A stretch of DNA of 64,000 nt, taken from positions 992,001-1,056,000 of the forward strand of contig NZ_CP046128.1 of NCBI RefSeq assembly GCF_038738535.1, written 5' to 3'. The translations under genes were made by a program, and so were the position numbers. The stretch comes from Bacillus pumilus. Its GTDB lineage: Bacteria; Bacillota; Bacilli; Bacillales; Bacillaceae. This document shows positions 17,890-25,767 of this stretch, piece after piece (the stretch's first letter is position 1; each line of letters opens with the position of its first letter). Under the pieces are notes generated by a model. That model was not told where the DNA came from. It did not search any database and worked only from the letters and a program-made list of their open reading frames with translations.

Positions 17890-18472
17890 AAGAAGGGGAG
17901 GATTGAGTTAAATGGCTGACCACGTTGTAATCAAGGACCTTCCATTCACCATCTTTCCATTTCACATAATTTAAGCAAGCATTGACAAGTCTCGTGTTCT
18001 CTAGACCCAGATGTTCATCCGCTAAGGTGGTAAGTAAAGCATGGATAGCAGCGCCGTGTGCCACGATCAGGACTTGTTGATTTGGATAGGCTGCTCTGAC
18101 TTTCTCAATGCCTTCTACCATTCGATCTTGAATCGCCTCAAGCGGCTCCATGTTTGGATACTGTTTATCTGGAAACAGCTTTTGGCGCTCCTCAAACGAC
18201 ATGCCTTCAGCGTCACCATAATCACGTTCAATGAAATCATCCATGATGACAAGAGGCGCATCTACATGTTTTAAAATCAAGTGAGCCGTTTCTTTTGCCC
18301 TTGTGAGTGGACTGGAAATGACAACATCCCAATGGGCATTCTTTAAGTAAAGTCCCGTTTGTTCAGCCTGCCATTTACCAGTGTCGTTTAAAGGGATATC
18401 TGTTCGCCCTTGAATTCGTTTCGCTGCATTCCAATCTGTTTCCCCGTGTCTGACTAGGCAAATTGTTGTCAA
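17888..18472 (-). CDS. phoE: Histidine-phosphatase-family enzyme PhoE (YhfR)
   Basis: It is a 194-aa cofactor-independent phosphoglycerate-mutase-like phosphatase. The phosphohistidine motif LVRHGETDWN is at residues 6-15, and the second catalytic histidine is in VAHGAAIHALL. The Geobacillus homologue PhoE is a broad-specificity phosphatase; the substrate here is not known. The start is TTG 18472 behind AAGGCGGG. No ATG is available near the start of the domain. Confidence 0.88.
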   Translation of the reverse strand: MTTICLVRHGETDWNAAKRIQGRTDIPLNDTGKWQAEQTGLYLKNAHWDVVISSPLTRAKETAHLILKHVDAPLVIMDDFIERDYGDAEGMSFEERQKLFPDKQYPNMEPLEAIQDRMVEGIEKVRAAYPNQQVLIVAHGAAIHALLTTLADEHLGLENTRLVNACLNYVKWKDGEWKVLDYNVVSHLTQSSPS

Positions 18473-18533
18473 GCAAATCCCGCCTTTTCTATCTTTTCTT
18501 CTATTATACTAAAGCAGAAGAAAAAAGACTGGA

Positions 18534-19829
18534 TCAGCGATTTGTGAGACTTGTTAAGGATTCGACTGAGCTGGCAACTTGGGACACCGTTTGTTTGACT
18601 TCCTTCAATTCGTTAAGGAAGGTTTGAAGGTCGATTTCAATTTTTCCATTTTGGTTTTTACTTAAGTTCATGCTGCTGACGATATCATCGAAGAGCGAAT
18701 TGATTTGAGTCATTTTTTCTTTACTGTCTGTCACGAGTAAATTCACGTCCCCAATGTGCTGAGACACAATGGAGATTTGTGAATTGGTATTGTTGACGAG
18801 TTCAGACACGGTTGAAACCGTTTTCTTTGTGTCCTCTGACAATTTACGAACCTCGTTTGCGACGACAGCAAAGCCTTTACCATGTTCACCAGCTCGTGCA
18901 GATTCGATTGAGGCATTTAAAGATAACAAATTCGTCTGCTCTGCAATGCCTGTGACAATCCCAAAGATTTGTTCAATCTGTTTGGCGATTTCTTCTAAAC
19001 GCTTAATTTCTGTTTCAATCTTTGTCATGCTGCCATCAATTTGGTTCATTTGTGTTTGTTGAATTTCTAATTCTTTTTTACCGCCGATCGATTTTTCCTC
19101 GACCTGTGCTGAAATTTGCGTTCCAGCTTGCGACATGTCCGCCATCTCATCAGATTTTGATACAAGCTTGTCCACTGCATTTGTTGTGTTTGAGAAGAGA
19201 GAAGCAAGCGAATTTGATGTTTCTGTGATTTTTGTATGAAGCTCCTGCTGCTGCTGTTCTGCTTCATCACGAATTTTAGAATATTCATTTTGGAATGTAT
19301 CCAGGACAAGCTGCTGCTCTAAATTTAAGATTTTCGTCGTCGCTTTGACTGCTGTCTGATATTCTTTGAAATCTTGGATATGCTGAGCAAATAAATCCAT
19401 AATCGATAGCAGAAGATCTTGGAATGCTGCCATATACCATTTAGGCTGGAGGCCAATCCGTAAATGAACTTGCGCAATTTTAATTCGTTTTGCCACATAG
19501 GCTTCATCAACCACACCTGCAAACATTTCACTAATATGAATGCGGAGTGTTTTTTTCAAACGTTCGACAGAACTATTATCTTGAATGATATGCATCAAGG
19601 AAGATTCGACTTCTAAATTTTTATAAAATTTATCAACGATATGTGCAATATCCTCCTGAACAATTGGATTGAGCTGTTTTAGAATAAAGAGGTCATGCTG
19701 CGTCAGGTCTATCATTTTGATTTGTTTCGCGATATCCGTATTGTTTAAAAAGTTGATTCGTTTTATTCCATCATCCTGCTGTGTGAAAAAAGCAGTGTTT
19801 TTTCTTTTCGTCTCTTTTTTAAATAACAA
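18534..19829 (-). CDS. hemAT: HemAT, haem-based aerotaxis transducer
   Basis: It is a 431-aa soluble chemotaxis receptor. The N-terminal globin-coupled sensor (residues 1-180) binds O2 on a haem whose proximal histidine is in AQVHLRIG (His122). The C-terminal half is a methyl-accepting signalling domain with the highly conserved hairpin ([20 protein letters not shown]). It signals to CheA/CheW. The start is TTG 19829 behind a G-rich site (ATGGGGGG). There are no transmembrane segments, as expected for HemAT. yhfW lies upstream on the same strand. Confidence 0.95.
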   Translation of the reverse strand: MLFKKETKRKNTAFFTQQDDGIKRINFLNNTDIAKQIKMIDLTQHDLFILKQLNPIVQEDIAHIVDKFYKNLEVESSLMHIIQDNSSVERLKKTLRIHISEMFAGVVDEAYVAKRIKIAQVHLRIGLQPKWYMAAFQDLLLSIMDLFAQHIQDFKEYQTAVKATTKILNLEQQLVLDTFQNEYSKIRDEAEQQQQELHTKITETSNSLASLFSNTTNAVDKLVSKSDEMADMSQAGTQISAQVEEKSIGGKKELEIQQTQMNQIDGSMTKIETEIKRLEEIAKQIEQIFGIVTGIAEQTNLLSLNASIESARAGEHGKGFAVVANEVRKLSEDTKKTVSTVSELVNNTNSQISIVSQHIGDVNLLVTDSKEKMTQINSLFDDIVSSMNLSKNQNGKIEIDLQTFLNELKEVKQTVSQVASSVESLTSLTNR

Positions 19830-19877
19830 TGTTTTGGTCCCCCCATAATCATCACAAATTATCAGACTTTATATTAT

Positions 19878-19902
19878 TTATCGGATAATATTGGATTTTT
19901 TA
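19878..19902 (-). promoter_or_regulatory. Possible sigma-D promoter of hemAT
   Basis: On the minus strand TAAA (19902-19899) and TCCGATAA (19885-19878) resemble the sigma-D pattern TAAA-N15-GCCGATAT. The spacer is 13, shorter than usual. A chemotaxis gene would fit sigma-D. Confidence 0.35.
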
Positions 19903-19920
19903 AAGGAAATCAGTAAAATT

Positions 19921-21453
19921 TTACTGTTCTTTATAAGACCTTTTTAGTGGTTTCTTTGCTGGGCCTTCTACTACCTCTCCAGTAATGGAAAAACGTGAGC
20001 CGTGACACGGGCAATCCCAAGTGCGGTCGCTATTATTCCAAGCGACTTCACAGCCTAGGTGAGTACACGTTGTATCCACAAGAAAGATATTCCCGTCCTC
20101 TGATTTAAAGGCGCCGCATTTTTTATGTTCGTAAGATACAATGCCGCCTTCGCCTGGCTTTAAATCATCAATTGTTTGATCGGTTCGTTTTAATTTACCA
20201 CTGATCAGCTTGGCAGCGACATTGCTGTTTTCTTTAATAAAATCTTTGACGAAAGAGTCAGAAACAGGTCTTGATGGCGTAAAAATCGATTCGTATGGAT
20301 TCGATTTTCCCTCAATTAAATCACTGATAAGAGTGGCTGCGACATGGCTTGTCGTCATGCCCCATTTTCTAAAACCGGTCGCAACGAAGATATTTTGGTG
20401 GTGTTTGGTCAGGCGGCCAATGTAAGGGATTTGATCCATTGTGACCATATCGTGTGTCGACCAGCGATACAGCACCTCTTCAATTCCAAGGGTGGCGTCT
20501 CCAAACCTTTCTAATCCTTCATAGTGAGCAGATTCATCCCCGCCTTGTCCAGTTTTATGGCCTTCTCCTCCGATGAGAACCACTTCCTCACCATGCCATT
20601 CTGCGGTTCTTAAAGAATGAGCAGGCTGGTCGATTCCTAAATACATCCCGTCTGGGAGCGGCTTCGTTGTTTTGGCTGCTACCACATAAGATTGCTCTGG
20701 GTGAATTCGCGTGAAATAAAGTCCTTTCCCATCATAAAAAGGAAAGTGCGAACAGGAAATGATATAGCGTCCTGTCAGGTGATGGCCGTCTTTTGTGACG
20801 ACAGCAGGGCGGTTTCCTTCTTTCACGTCAACAGCGGTAGTCTGTTCAAAAATACGTACACCTCGCTCTAGGAGCTGGTCGATTAGTGCATTTAGATAAT
20901 GAAGGGGATGAAACTGTGCCTGCTGCGTCATTGCTAGGGCAGCTTTGATGTCAGCATCAAAAGGAAGCGCTGTTTTCCATTCTCGGTCAATTCCAAGCTG
21001 TTTGTAGGCATCTAATTCCTTCTTTAACTTTTTTACACCGCTTTCTTCCTTTGTATAAAGGTAAGCATCTTTTATCTCTAGCTGACAATCGATGTCGTAC
21101 TCTTTTACACGAGTTTGAATCAGCTCTTTTGCTTTCTCGTTTGCTTCTACATACAATCGAGCTTTGGGCATGCCAATTTGCTGAATCAGCTCATGGTAAT
21201 ACACATCGTGCTGTGAGGTAATCTTAGCTGTCGTATGTCCGGTCGTACCTTGCAGCAGTTGATCGGCATCAATGAGGATGACATCCAGCCCGCGCTCTGT
21301 CATTTCAAACGCAGTAGCGATACCGGTAATACCGCCGCCAACAATGATGACATCTGCTGTGAGATCCTCATGTACAGCAGGAAAAGAATGCTTCTGGCTT
21401 TCTGCTATCCATAACGATTTTGCCTGTTCCGATCCTTTATGTTCTTGTTTCAT
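19921..21453 (-). CDS. yhfW: FAD-dependent oxidoreductase with Rieske [2Fe-2S] domain, YhfW
   Basis: It is a 510-aa fusion. The N-terminal DAO-type FAD domain starts with ADVIIVGGGITGIATAFEM, and the C-terminal Rieske domain has CTHLGC and CPCHGSRF, the Cys-His pairs that hold the iron-sulfur cluster. The substrate is unknown. I start it at ATG 21453 behind TGGAGG; the 30-codon extension upstream has no site. It is divergent from yhxC. Confidence 0.9.
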   Translation of the reverse strand: MKQEHKGSEQAKSLWIAESQKHSFPAVHEDLTADVIIVGGGITGIATAFEMTERGLDVILIDADQLLQGTTGHTTAKITSQHDVYYHELIQQIGMPKARLYVEANEKAKELIQTRVKEYDIDCQLEIKDAYLYTKEESGVKKLKKELDAYKQLGIDREWKTALPFDADIKAALAMTQQAQFHPLHYLNALIDQLLERGVRIFEQTTAVDVKEGNRPAVVTKDGHHLTGRYIISCSHFPFYDGKGLYFTRIHPEQSYVVAAKTTKPLPDGMYLGIDQPAHSLRTAEWHGEEVVLIGGEGHKTGQGGDESAHYEGLERFGDATLGIEEVLYRWSTHDMVTMDQIPYIGRLTKHHQNIFVATGFRKWGMTTSHVAATLISDLIEGKSNPYESIFTPSRPVSDSFVKDFIKENSNVAAKLISGKLKRTDQTIDDLKPGEGGIVSYEHKKCGAFKSEDGNIFLVDTTCTHLGCEVAWNNSDRTWDCPCHGSRFSITGEVVEGPAKKPLKRSYKEQ

Positions 21454-21598
21454 GTTGTCGCCTCCAGTTAGTGACTTGTTGTGTATAATTTTTCCACAAT
21501 AATGAAAATCATACATTTGAAAGGAAACAAGTTCGACATACATAAAAAAATAACCAACACATAAAAATAAACAAGATAAAAGGAAGGAGTGGACAGAC

Positions 21599-22459
21599 GT
21601 GTCAACAAAGCAGCCGAAGAAAACATTGCCGCCTCAGCATCAAAATGAACGTCCAGGTCTGGAATATAAAATGAACCCTAGACCTGTTTTTGATCGAGAG
21701 GTGCCGGATAAAAAGTTAGCAGGGAAAACAGCCATTGTGACAGGTGGAGACAGCGGAATCGGAAGAGCAGTCTCGGTCTTATTTGCGAAGGAAGGAGCCA
21801 ATGTCGCCATTGTTTACTTGAGTGAACACCGCGATGCAGAGGAAACGAAGGACTATATTGAAAAGGCGGGAGGCCGCGCCATTTTAATTGCAGGTGATTT
21901 AGGAGATGAGGCGTTTTCAAACGAGGTCGTCAAAAAAACGAAGGATGCTTTCGGTTCCATCGATATTTTGGTGAACAACGCCGGGGAACAGCATCCGCAA
22001 AAAAGCATTGAACAGATTACCTCGCATCAGCTTCTTCGAACATTTCAAACGAATATTTTTGCCATGTTTTATTTAACAAAAGCGGTTCTTCCTCATTTAA
22101 AGAAAGGAAGCAGTATCATTAATACCACATCTGTTACAGCCTATAAAGGGCATGAAACCTTGATCGACTATTCATCTACAAAAGGGGCAGTCGTGACATT
22201 TACGAGATCATTATCTTTATCGCTCATTAAACAGGGGATTAGAGTGAATGGGGTAGCCCCAGGGCCTATTTGGACACCGCTCATTCCATCGACCTTTACG
22301 GAAAATGAAGTCTCAGAATTTGGCGGAGATGTTCCAATGGAACGTCCTGGTGAGCCAGTAGAGCTTGCGCCGAGCTATTTATTTTTAGCGAGCGAAGACT
22401 CCTCTTATATGAATGGACAAATCCTGCATGTAAATGGCGGAACCATTTTAAATGGATAA
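21599..22459 (+). CDS. yhxC: Short-chain dehydrogenase YhxC
   Basis: It is a 286-aa SDR oxidoreductase. The NAD(P)-binding TGGDSGIGRA lies at about residues 48-57, NNAGEQ follows, the catalytic serine precedes YSSTKGA (Tyr-x-x-x-Lys), and there is a 40-residue N-terminal extension (PPQHQNERPGLEYKMNPRP). This YhdF/YhxC subfamily is often linked to stress and sporulation. The start is GTG 21599 behind AAGGAAGGAG. A possible promoter is TTGAAA (21517-21522), 18 nt, CATAAA (21541-21546). Confidence 0.88.
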   Translation: MSTKQPKKTLPPQHQNERPGLEYKMNPRPVFDREVPDKKLAGKTAIVTGGDSGIGRAVSVLFAKEGANVAIVYLSEHRDAEETKDYIEKAGGRAILIAGDLGDEAFSNEVVKKTKDAFGSIDILVNNAGEQHPQKSIEQITSHQLLRTFQTNIFAMFYLTKAVLPHLKKGSSIINTTSVTAYKGHETLIDYSSTKGAVVTFTRSLSLSLIKQGIRVNGVAPGPIWTPLIPSTFTENEVSEFGGDVPMERPGEPVELAPSYLFLASEDSSYMNGQILHVNGGTILNG

Positions 22460-22466
22460 ACAAAAA

Positions 22467-22508
22467 ACTTGCGGTAAAGAGACGAGTTGCTGTCTCTTTG
22501 CCGCAAGT
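22467..22508. terminator. Bidirectional terminator between yhxC and yhzC
   Basis: The 17-bp arms 22467-22483 (ACTTGCGGTAAAGAGAC) and 22492-22508 pair with one G-U pair. It lies between convergent stops; the T-run is short. Confidence 0.75.
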
Positions 22509-22515
22509 AAAATCA

Positions 22516-22752
22516 TCATGATTGATGTAAGCAGTGTTCTGCATATTGAGCTGACAGGTCGTTGAATCGCTTTTCATCACGCTGATCCAGTGCCTTATCA
22601 ATCTCTTCTCTAAGGAAGGTTAAGCGCTGTTTATAAAGCGCCTCATCTAAAACCATTTGAATATAGATGTCTAAAATAGTGACGCCGTTTTCTTCGGTTT
22701 TTTGGGTGTTGCGGGACTTCATGAGCTCAGCATACGTTTTTTTCTCTTTCAT
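22516..22752 (-). CDS. yhzC: IDEAL-domain protein YhzC
   Basis: It is a 78-aa acidic/basic helical protein. The C-terminal half (LDIYIQMVLDEALYKQRLTFL, then REEIDKALDQRDEKRFNDLS) has the IDEAL-domain pattern. Function is unknown. The start ATG has GGGGGG seven nt upstream. It is divergent from comK, 290 bp away, as in B. subtilis. Confidence 0.75.
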   Translation of the reverse strand: MKEKKTYAELMKSRNTQKTEENGVTILDIYIQMVLDEALYKQRLTFLREEIDKALDQRDEKRFNDLSAQYAEHCLHQS

Positions 22753-22890
22753 AAAGAATCCCCCCGATGCCTTTTTTATAGTATATGGATTGGCGGAGAA
22801 AAAATCAACAAGAATTTATAATTTTTAGACAATTTATTTTTGAGCGAAATCGACATCTCTTGTCCGATCGACAGGATGTGATATATCATT

Positions 22891-22947
22891 AAAAAAGGCT
22901 TTTCGATAGATCGAATGGACTAAAAAATACGATAAAAAGATGATTTT
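22891..22947 (+). promoter_or_regulatory. ComK-binding K-box pair upstream of comK
   Basis: Two exact AAAA-N5-TTTT boxes are at 22891-22903 and 22935-22947, separated by 31 bp. A 31-bp spacer is the arrangement known for the B. subtilis comK promoter. They lie just upstream of the core promoter, as needed for autostimulation. Confidence 0.85.
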
Positions 22948-22956
22948 TAATAAATT

Positions 22957-22986
22957 TTGAAAAAATCCTGTCGTTTCTTATATGTT
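22957..22986 (+). promoter_or_regulatory. comK core promoter
   Basis: TTGAAA (22957-22962), 18 nt, TATGTT (22981-22986), ten nt after the second K-box and 55 nt before the start codon. Confidence 0.6.
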
Positions 22987-23041
22987 GGTGATAGATTAAT
23001 AGTATCTAAAATAACCAAAAATTAACACAGGAGGAAATGAA

Positions 23042-23620
23042 GTGTCAGGAATTAGTGAAACACCTTTAGATTCATACGTCATTAATCAAACAACAATGGC
23101 GGTCCTTCCGGTTGAAGAAGGAAAAAGAGTATATTCAAAAGTCATAGAAAGAGAGACAAGCTTTTACGTTGAATTAAAGCCCCTGCAAATTATTGAACGG
23201 AGCTGCAGATTCTTCGGCTCAAGCTATGCGGGCAGAAAAGCGGGAACATATGAAGTAATAGGAATTTCTCACAAGCCTCCAATTGTGATTGACTCATCCA
23301 ATCATCTGTATTTCTTCCCAACCTATTCATCCAACCGTCCTCAGTGCGGCTGGATCTCCCACAAATACATTCATACCTTCCAGGAATCATCCCTCGGAGA
23401 CACGGTGGTCATCTTTACAAATGAGCAAACCGTCAAACTCGATGTCTCATATAAATCATTTGAGAGTCAGGTGCACAGAACAGCGTATCTCCGAACGAAA
23501 TTTCAAGATCGCCTTGATGGAGGTCTTCCTAAAAAACAAGAATTTATGCTGTATCCAAAGGAACAACAGCTCAACCTTGTATACGATTTTATATTAAGGG
23601 AGCTTCGGAACAGATATTAA
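23042..23620 (+). CDS. comK: Competence transcription factor ComK
   Basis: It is the 192-aa master activator of competence, which binds paired AT-boxes as a dimer of dimers. The length equals the B. subtilis protein, and conserved segments such as SCRFFGSSYAGRKAGT, RPQCGWISHKYI and RTAYLRTKFQDR are present. The start is GTG 23042 behind AGGAGG. It has its own upstream K-boxes, so positive autoregulation is expected. A hairpin (CCAGCGGC/GCCGCTGG, 23627-23648) without a T-run follows. Confidence 0.95.
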   Translation: MSGISETPLDSYVINQTTMAVLPVEEGKRVYSKVIERETSFYVELKPLQIIERSCRFFGSSYAGRKAGTYEVIGISHKPPIVIDSSNHLYFFPTYSSNRPQCGWISHKYIHTFQESSLGDTVVIFTNEQTVKLDVSYKSFESQVHRTAYLRTKFQDRLDGGLPKKQEFMLYPKEQQLNLVYDFILRELRNRY

Positions 23621-23710
23621 CTAAAACCAGCGGCAGGACAGCCGCTGGACTCCTTATGAAGCGAGGGTTTAGCATATCGTCTTTCTTTCTCGAAGAAAAA
23701 AACATTGATA

Positions 23711-23758
23711 ATTATATAAAAAATTATATAATTTAACTATAACGTATAAAATTTTATA
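23711..23758. promoter_or_regulatory. Two AT-only palindromes upstream of the D-serine dehydratase-like gene
   Basis: ATTATATAA (23711-23719) and TTATATAAT (23724-23732) flank AAAA, and the perfect 14-mer TATAAAATTTTATA lies at 23745-23758. Both end within 32 nt of the start codon. They could be operator copies for one repressor, or simply AT-rich promoter DNA. Confidence 0.4.
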
Positions 23759-23788
23759 TAACGAGCAGCAGTGAAAGGGGATATGATG

Positions 23789-24895
23789 ATGACTTATGAT
23801 GAACTAGATACACCGGCGCTATTAATTGATAAACGGGTAATGATGGAGAATCTAGCTGCTATGCAGCAATATGCGGATCGTCAGCAAGTCAAACTGCGTC
23901 CTCATACGAAAACACATAAAACACCTAGTCTTGCGAAGGTGCAGGAGGAGATGGGCGCATCTGGCTTAACTGTAGCGAAAGTAGGAGAAGCGGAAGTAAT
24001 GGCGGCGCATGGGCTGACAGATATCTTTATCGCCAATCAAATTGTAGGCGAGACAAAGCTCAAGCGAATTCGAAAGCTGGCAGAGTCGATACAAATTTCA
24101 TTTGGAATAGATTGTGTAGAGCATGTGCATCAAATTGAACATGTCTTTCGTGGAGCAGAGAAAAAAGCGGAGGTTCTAATTGAGATAGAAGTTGGAGAAG
24201 AAAGATCTGGTGTCATTGAAGAGAGTGATTTCCGTCAAATCTTGCAGGCGATTCAAACATGTGACTTCGTTCATTTAAAGGGGATTTTTTCTCATGATGG
24301 ACATACATATAAGGCGGAAAGTAAAGCGCATTGTCAGACATTATACGAAGACGCTGTGAATCGCACGCTTCAGTTTGCACAGATTGCGAAAGAAGCAGGC
24401 ATGCTGCTAGAGGTGGTGAGCATTGGATCAACACCGCCGTTCTTATTTCAATTTGATATTCCAAAGGGAGTCACCGAAATCAGACCAGGCACTTACATCT
24501 TCATGGATGCCTCTCAATCCAATGTGATCGGCACTTTTTCACATTGTGCGGCAGCTGTGCTGACGACGGTGATCAGTAAGCCAACAAAGGCTCGTGTCAT
24601 TACAGATGTTGGAGCCAAAGGGCTCACGGCTCAAACCCGTACAAAAGGGCTGACGAAAACAAAAGGACTAGGCAAAGTAAAAGACTATGATGATGTATTT
24701 GTTTCAAGTGTATTTGATGAGCATGCCATCATCTATCACGAAGGCTTCCGTCAGACTGTCCAGATCGGTGAGAAGGTGCAAATCATTCCAAATCATATTT
24801 GTCCCGCTGTCAATCTCCATGAAAAAGCATATCTCATTCAAGATGGTGAAGTAGTCGAAGAGCTTGAGATTGCTTGTAAAGGTAAACTTCAATAA
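23789..24895 (+). CDS. PLP-dependent D-serine dehydratase/D-threonine aldolase-like enzyme (alanine racemase fold type III)
   Basis: It is a 368-aa cytoplasmic enzyme predicted to act on a D-3-hydroxy amino acid. The N-terminal barrel carries the PLP lysine in RPHTKTHK (Lys41), and the C-terminal beta domain carries the HxC metal-binding motif (PNHICPAVN, His336/Cys338) typical of DSD1-like zinc-dependent enzymes. Three ATG codons in a row (23783, 23786, 23789) compete; I prefer 23789, eight nt after AAAGGGG. It stands alone, followed by a hairpin. Whether it is a dehydratase or an aldolase cannot be told from sequence alone. Confidence 0.8.
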   Translation: MTYDELDTPALLIDKRVMMENLAAMQQYADRQQVKLRPHTKTHKTPSLAKVQEEMGASGLTVAKVGEAEVMAAHGLTDIFIANQIVGETKLKRIRKLAESIQISFGIDCVEHVHQIEHVFRGAEKKAEVLIEIEVGEERSGVIEESDFRQILQAIQTCDFVHLKGIFSHDGHTYKAESKAHCQTLYEDAVNRTLQFAQIAKEAGMLLEVVSIGSTPPFLFQFDIPKGVTEIRPGTYIFMDASQSNVIGTFSHCAAAVLTTVISKPTKARVITDVGAKGLTAQTRTKGLTKTKGLGKVKDYDDVFVSSVFDEHAIIYHEGFRQTVQIGEKVQIIPNHICPAVNLHEKAYLIQDGEVVEELEIACKGKLQ

Positions 24896-25249
24896 ATCAA
24901 CAGGATGTATAATTTAAGACTTGGAAAATACAAGGCGACTTCGTTTGGCATCATCATGATGACACGAACGAAGTATTTCTTTTCATTAGAAAATATCCAC
25001 CATGAACTTATTGAAACCAAATCCATATATCCAGTCGTCTATTAAGTGTATCGGTAGACTGTCAACCAAATGACAGGAAAATGTGGATCCTTAGACGTAT
25101 TTTCATCCATTTACTCATAAATCGCAGAAGTGACACGAGCCGTCTGTTACAATAAAAGAAATCATTTCTTGCAAAGTGTTCGTATGTGGTAAAGGATACT
25201 CCTATTTTGACCGATATGAACGAATGGGAATAAGAAATGGAGGCTCTGT
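24896..25249. other. Intergenic region with terminator-like hairpin
   Basis: ACTTCGTT (24938-24945) pairs with AACGAAGT (24967-24974), with an inner ATCAT/ATGAT symmetry and a T-rich tail, a probable terminator of the preceding gene. A 46-codon ORF starting at 24905 runs through this hairpin and is not credible. The rest is unassigned; no clear promoter pair for the following lipoprotein was found. Confidence 0.5.
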
Positions 25250-25732
25250 ATGAAAAAACAATCGCAATTGATGCTGCTATTCACATTGACAGTGACATTA
25301 CTAGCAGCCTGTCAGCAAGCAGGTCAATCGCCTTCAAAACAAGACACAAAAGAAGCTGCGTATGAACAATGGGTTCAGCGTTATATGGATGAGTTAAATG
25401 AAGCTTATGAAAACATGACCGACCAATTTATTTCAGATGGACATGGAAAGATCCAAGTAAATAAAAAATTGAAAAAAGCGACGAAAGCCTTTGATCGTGT
25501 GATTCAAAAGGGGCTTGCTCATCAAGAAGTTCCAGCCGCTTATCAAAAGGCGGATCAACAATTAAAGACAGGTCTTCATTCATTTGAAAAAGGAATCGGT
25601 CAGGTGGAGCAGCTATTAAAGCACCCAGGTCAAGAAAAGCTGTTTATTTCCGCTACCCATCATCTGCAAGATGGATTGCAGCAGACAGCTGCATTTATTG
25701 AAGAAGTAGGCCGCATTCAGCAATCAACGTAA
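25250..25732 (+). CDS. Small lipoprotein of unknown function
   Basis: It is 160 aa with a lipoprotein signal peptide ending in LLAAC (Cys21), then a charged, helical mature part without recognisable domain (about 140 residues, likely a helical bundle: DELNEAYENMTDQF, QVEQLLKHP). It should be anchored to the outer face of the membrane. The start ATG has ATGGAGG. I do not recognise a family. It is monocistronic, with a terminator shared with the convergent MocR gene. Confidence 0.75.
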   Translation: MKKQSQLMLLFTLTVTLLAACQQAGQSPSKQDTKEAAYEQWVQRYMDELNEAYENMTDQFISDGHGKIQVNKKLKKATKAFDRVIQKGLAHQEVPAAYQKADQQLKTGLHSFEKGIGQVEQLLKHPGQEKLFISATHHLQDGLQQTAAFIEEVGRIQQST

Positions 25733-25767
25733 AAAAGCTTGGAAGGCGGACTTCCAGGCTTTTTTTA
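25731..25767. terminator. Bidirectional terminator
   Basis: AAAAAGCtTGGAAG and CTTCCAgGCTTTTTT form a stem with a 5-nt loop, flanked by A and T runs between convergent genes. Confidence 0.85.

Noticed and set aside
23627-23648. Terminator after comK
   Set aside because: CCAGCGGC/GCCGCTGG is a good stem but has no U-tract, so I mention it only in the comK entry.
24905-25045. 46-codon ORF after the D-serine dehydratase-like gene
   Set aside because: It lacks a convincing ribosome binding site and reads through a terminator-like hairpin.
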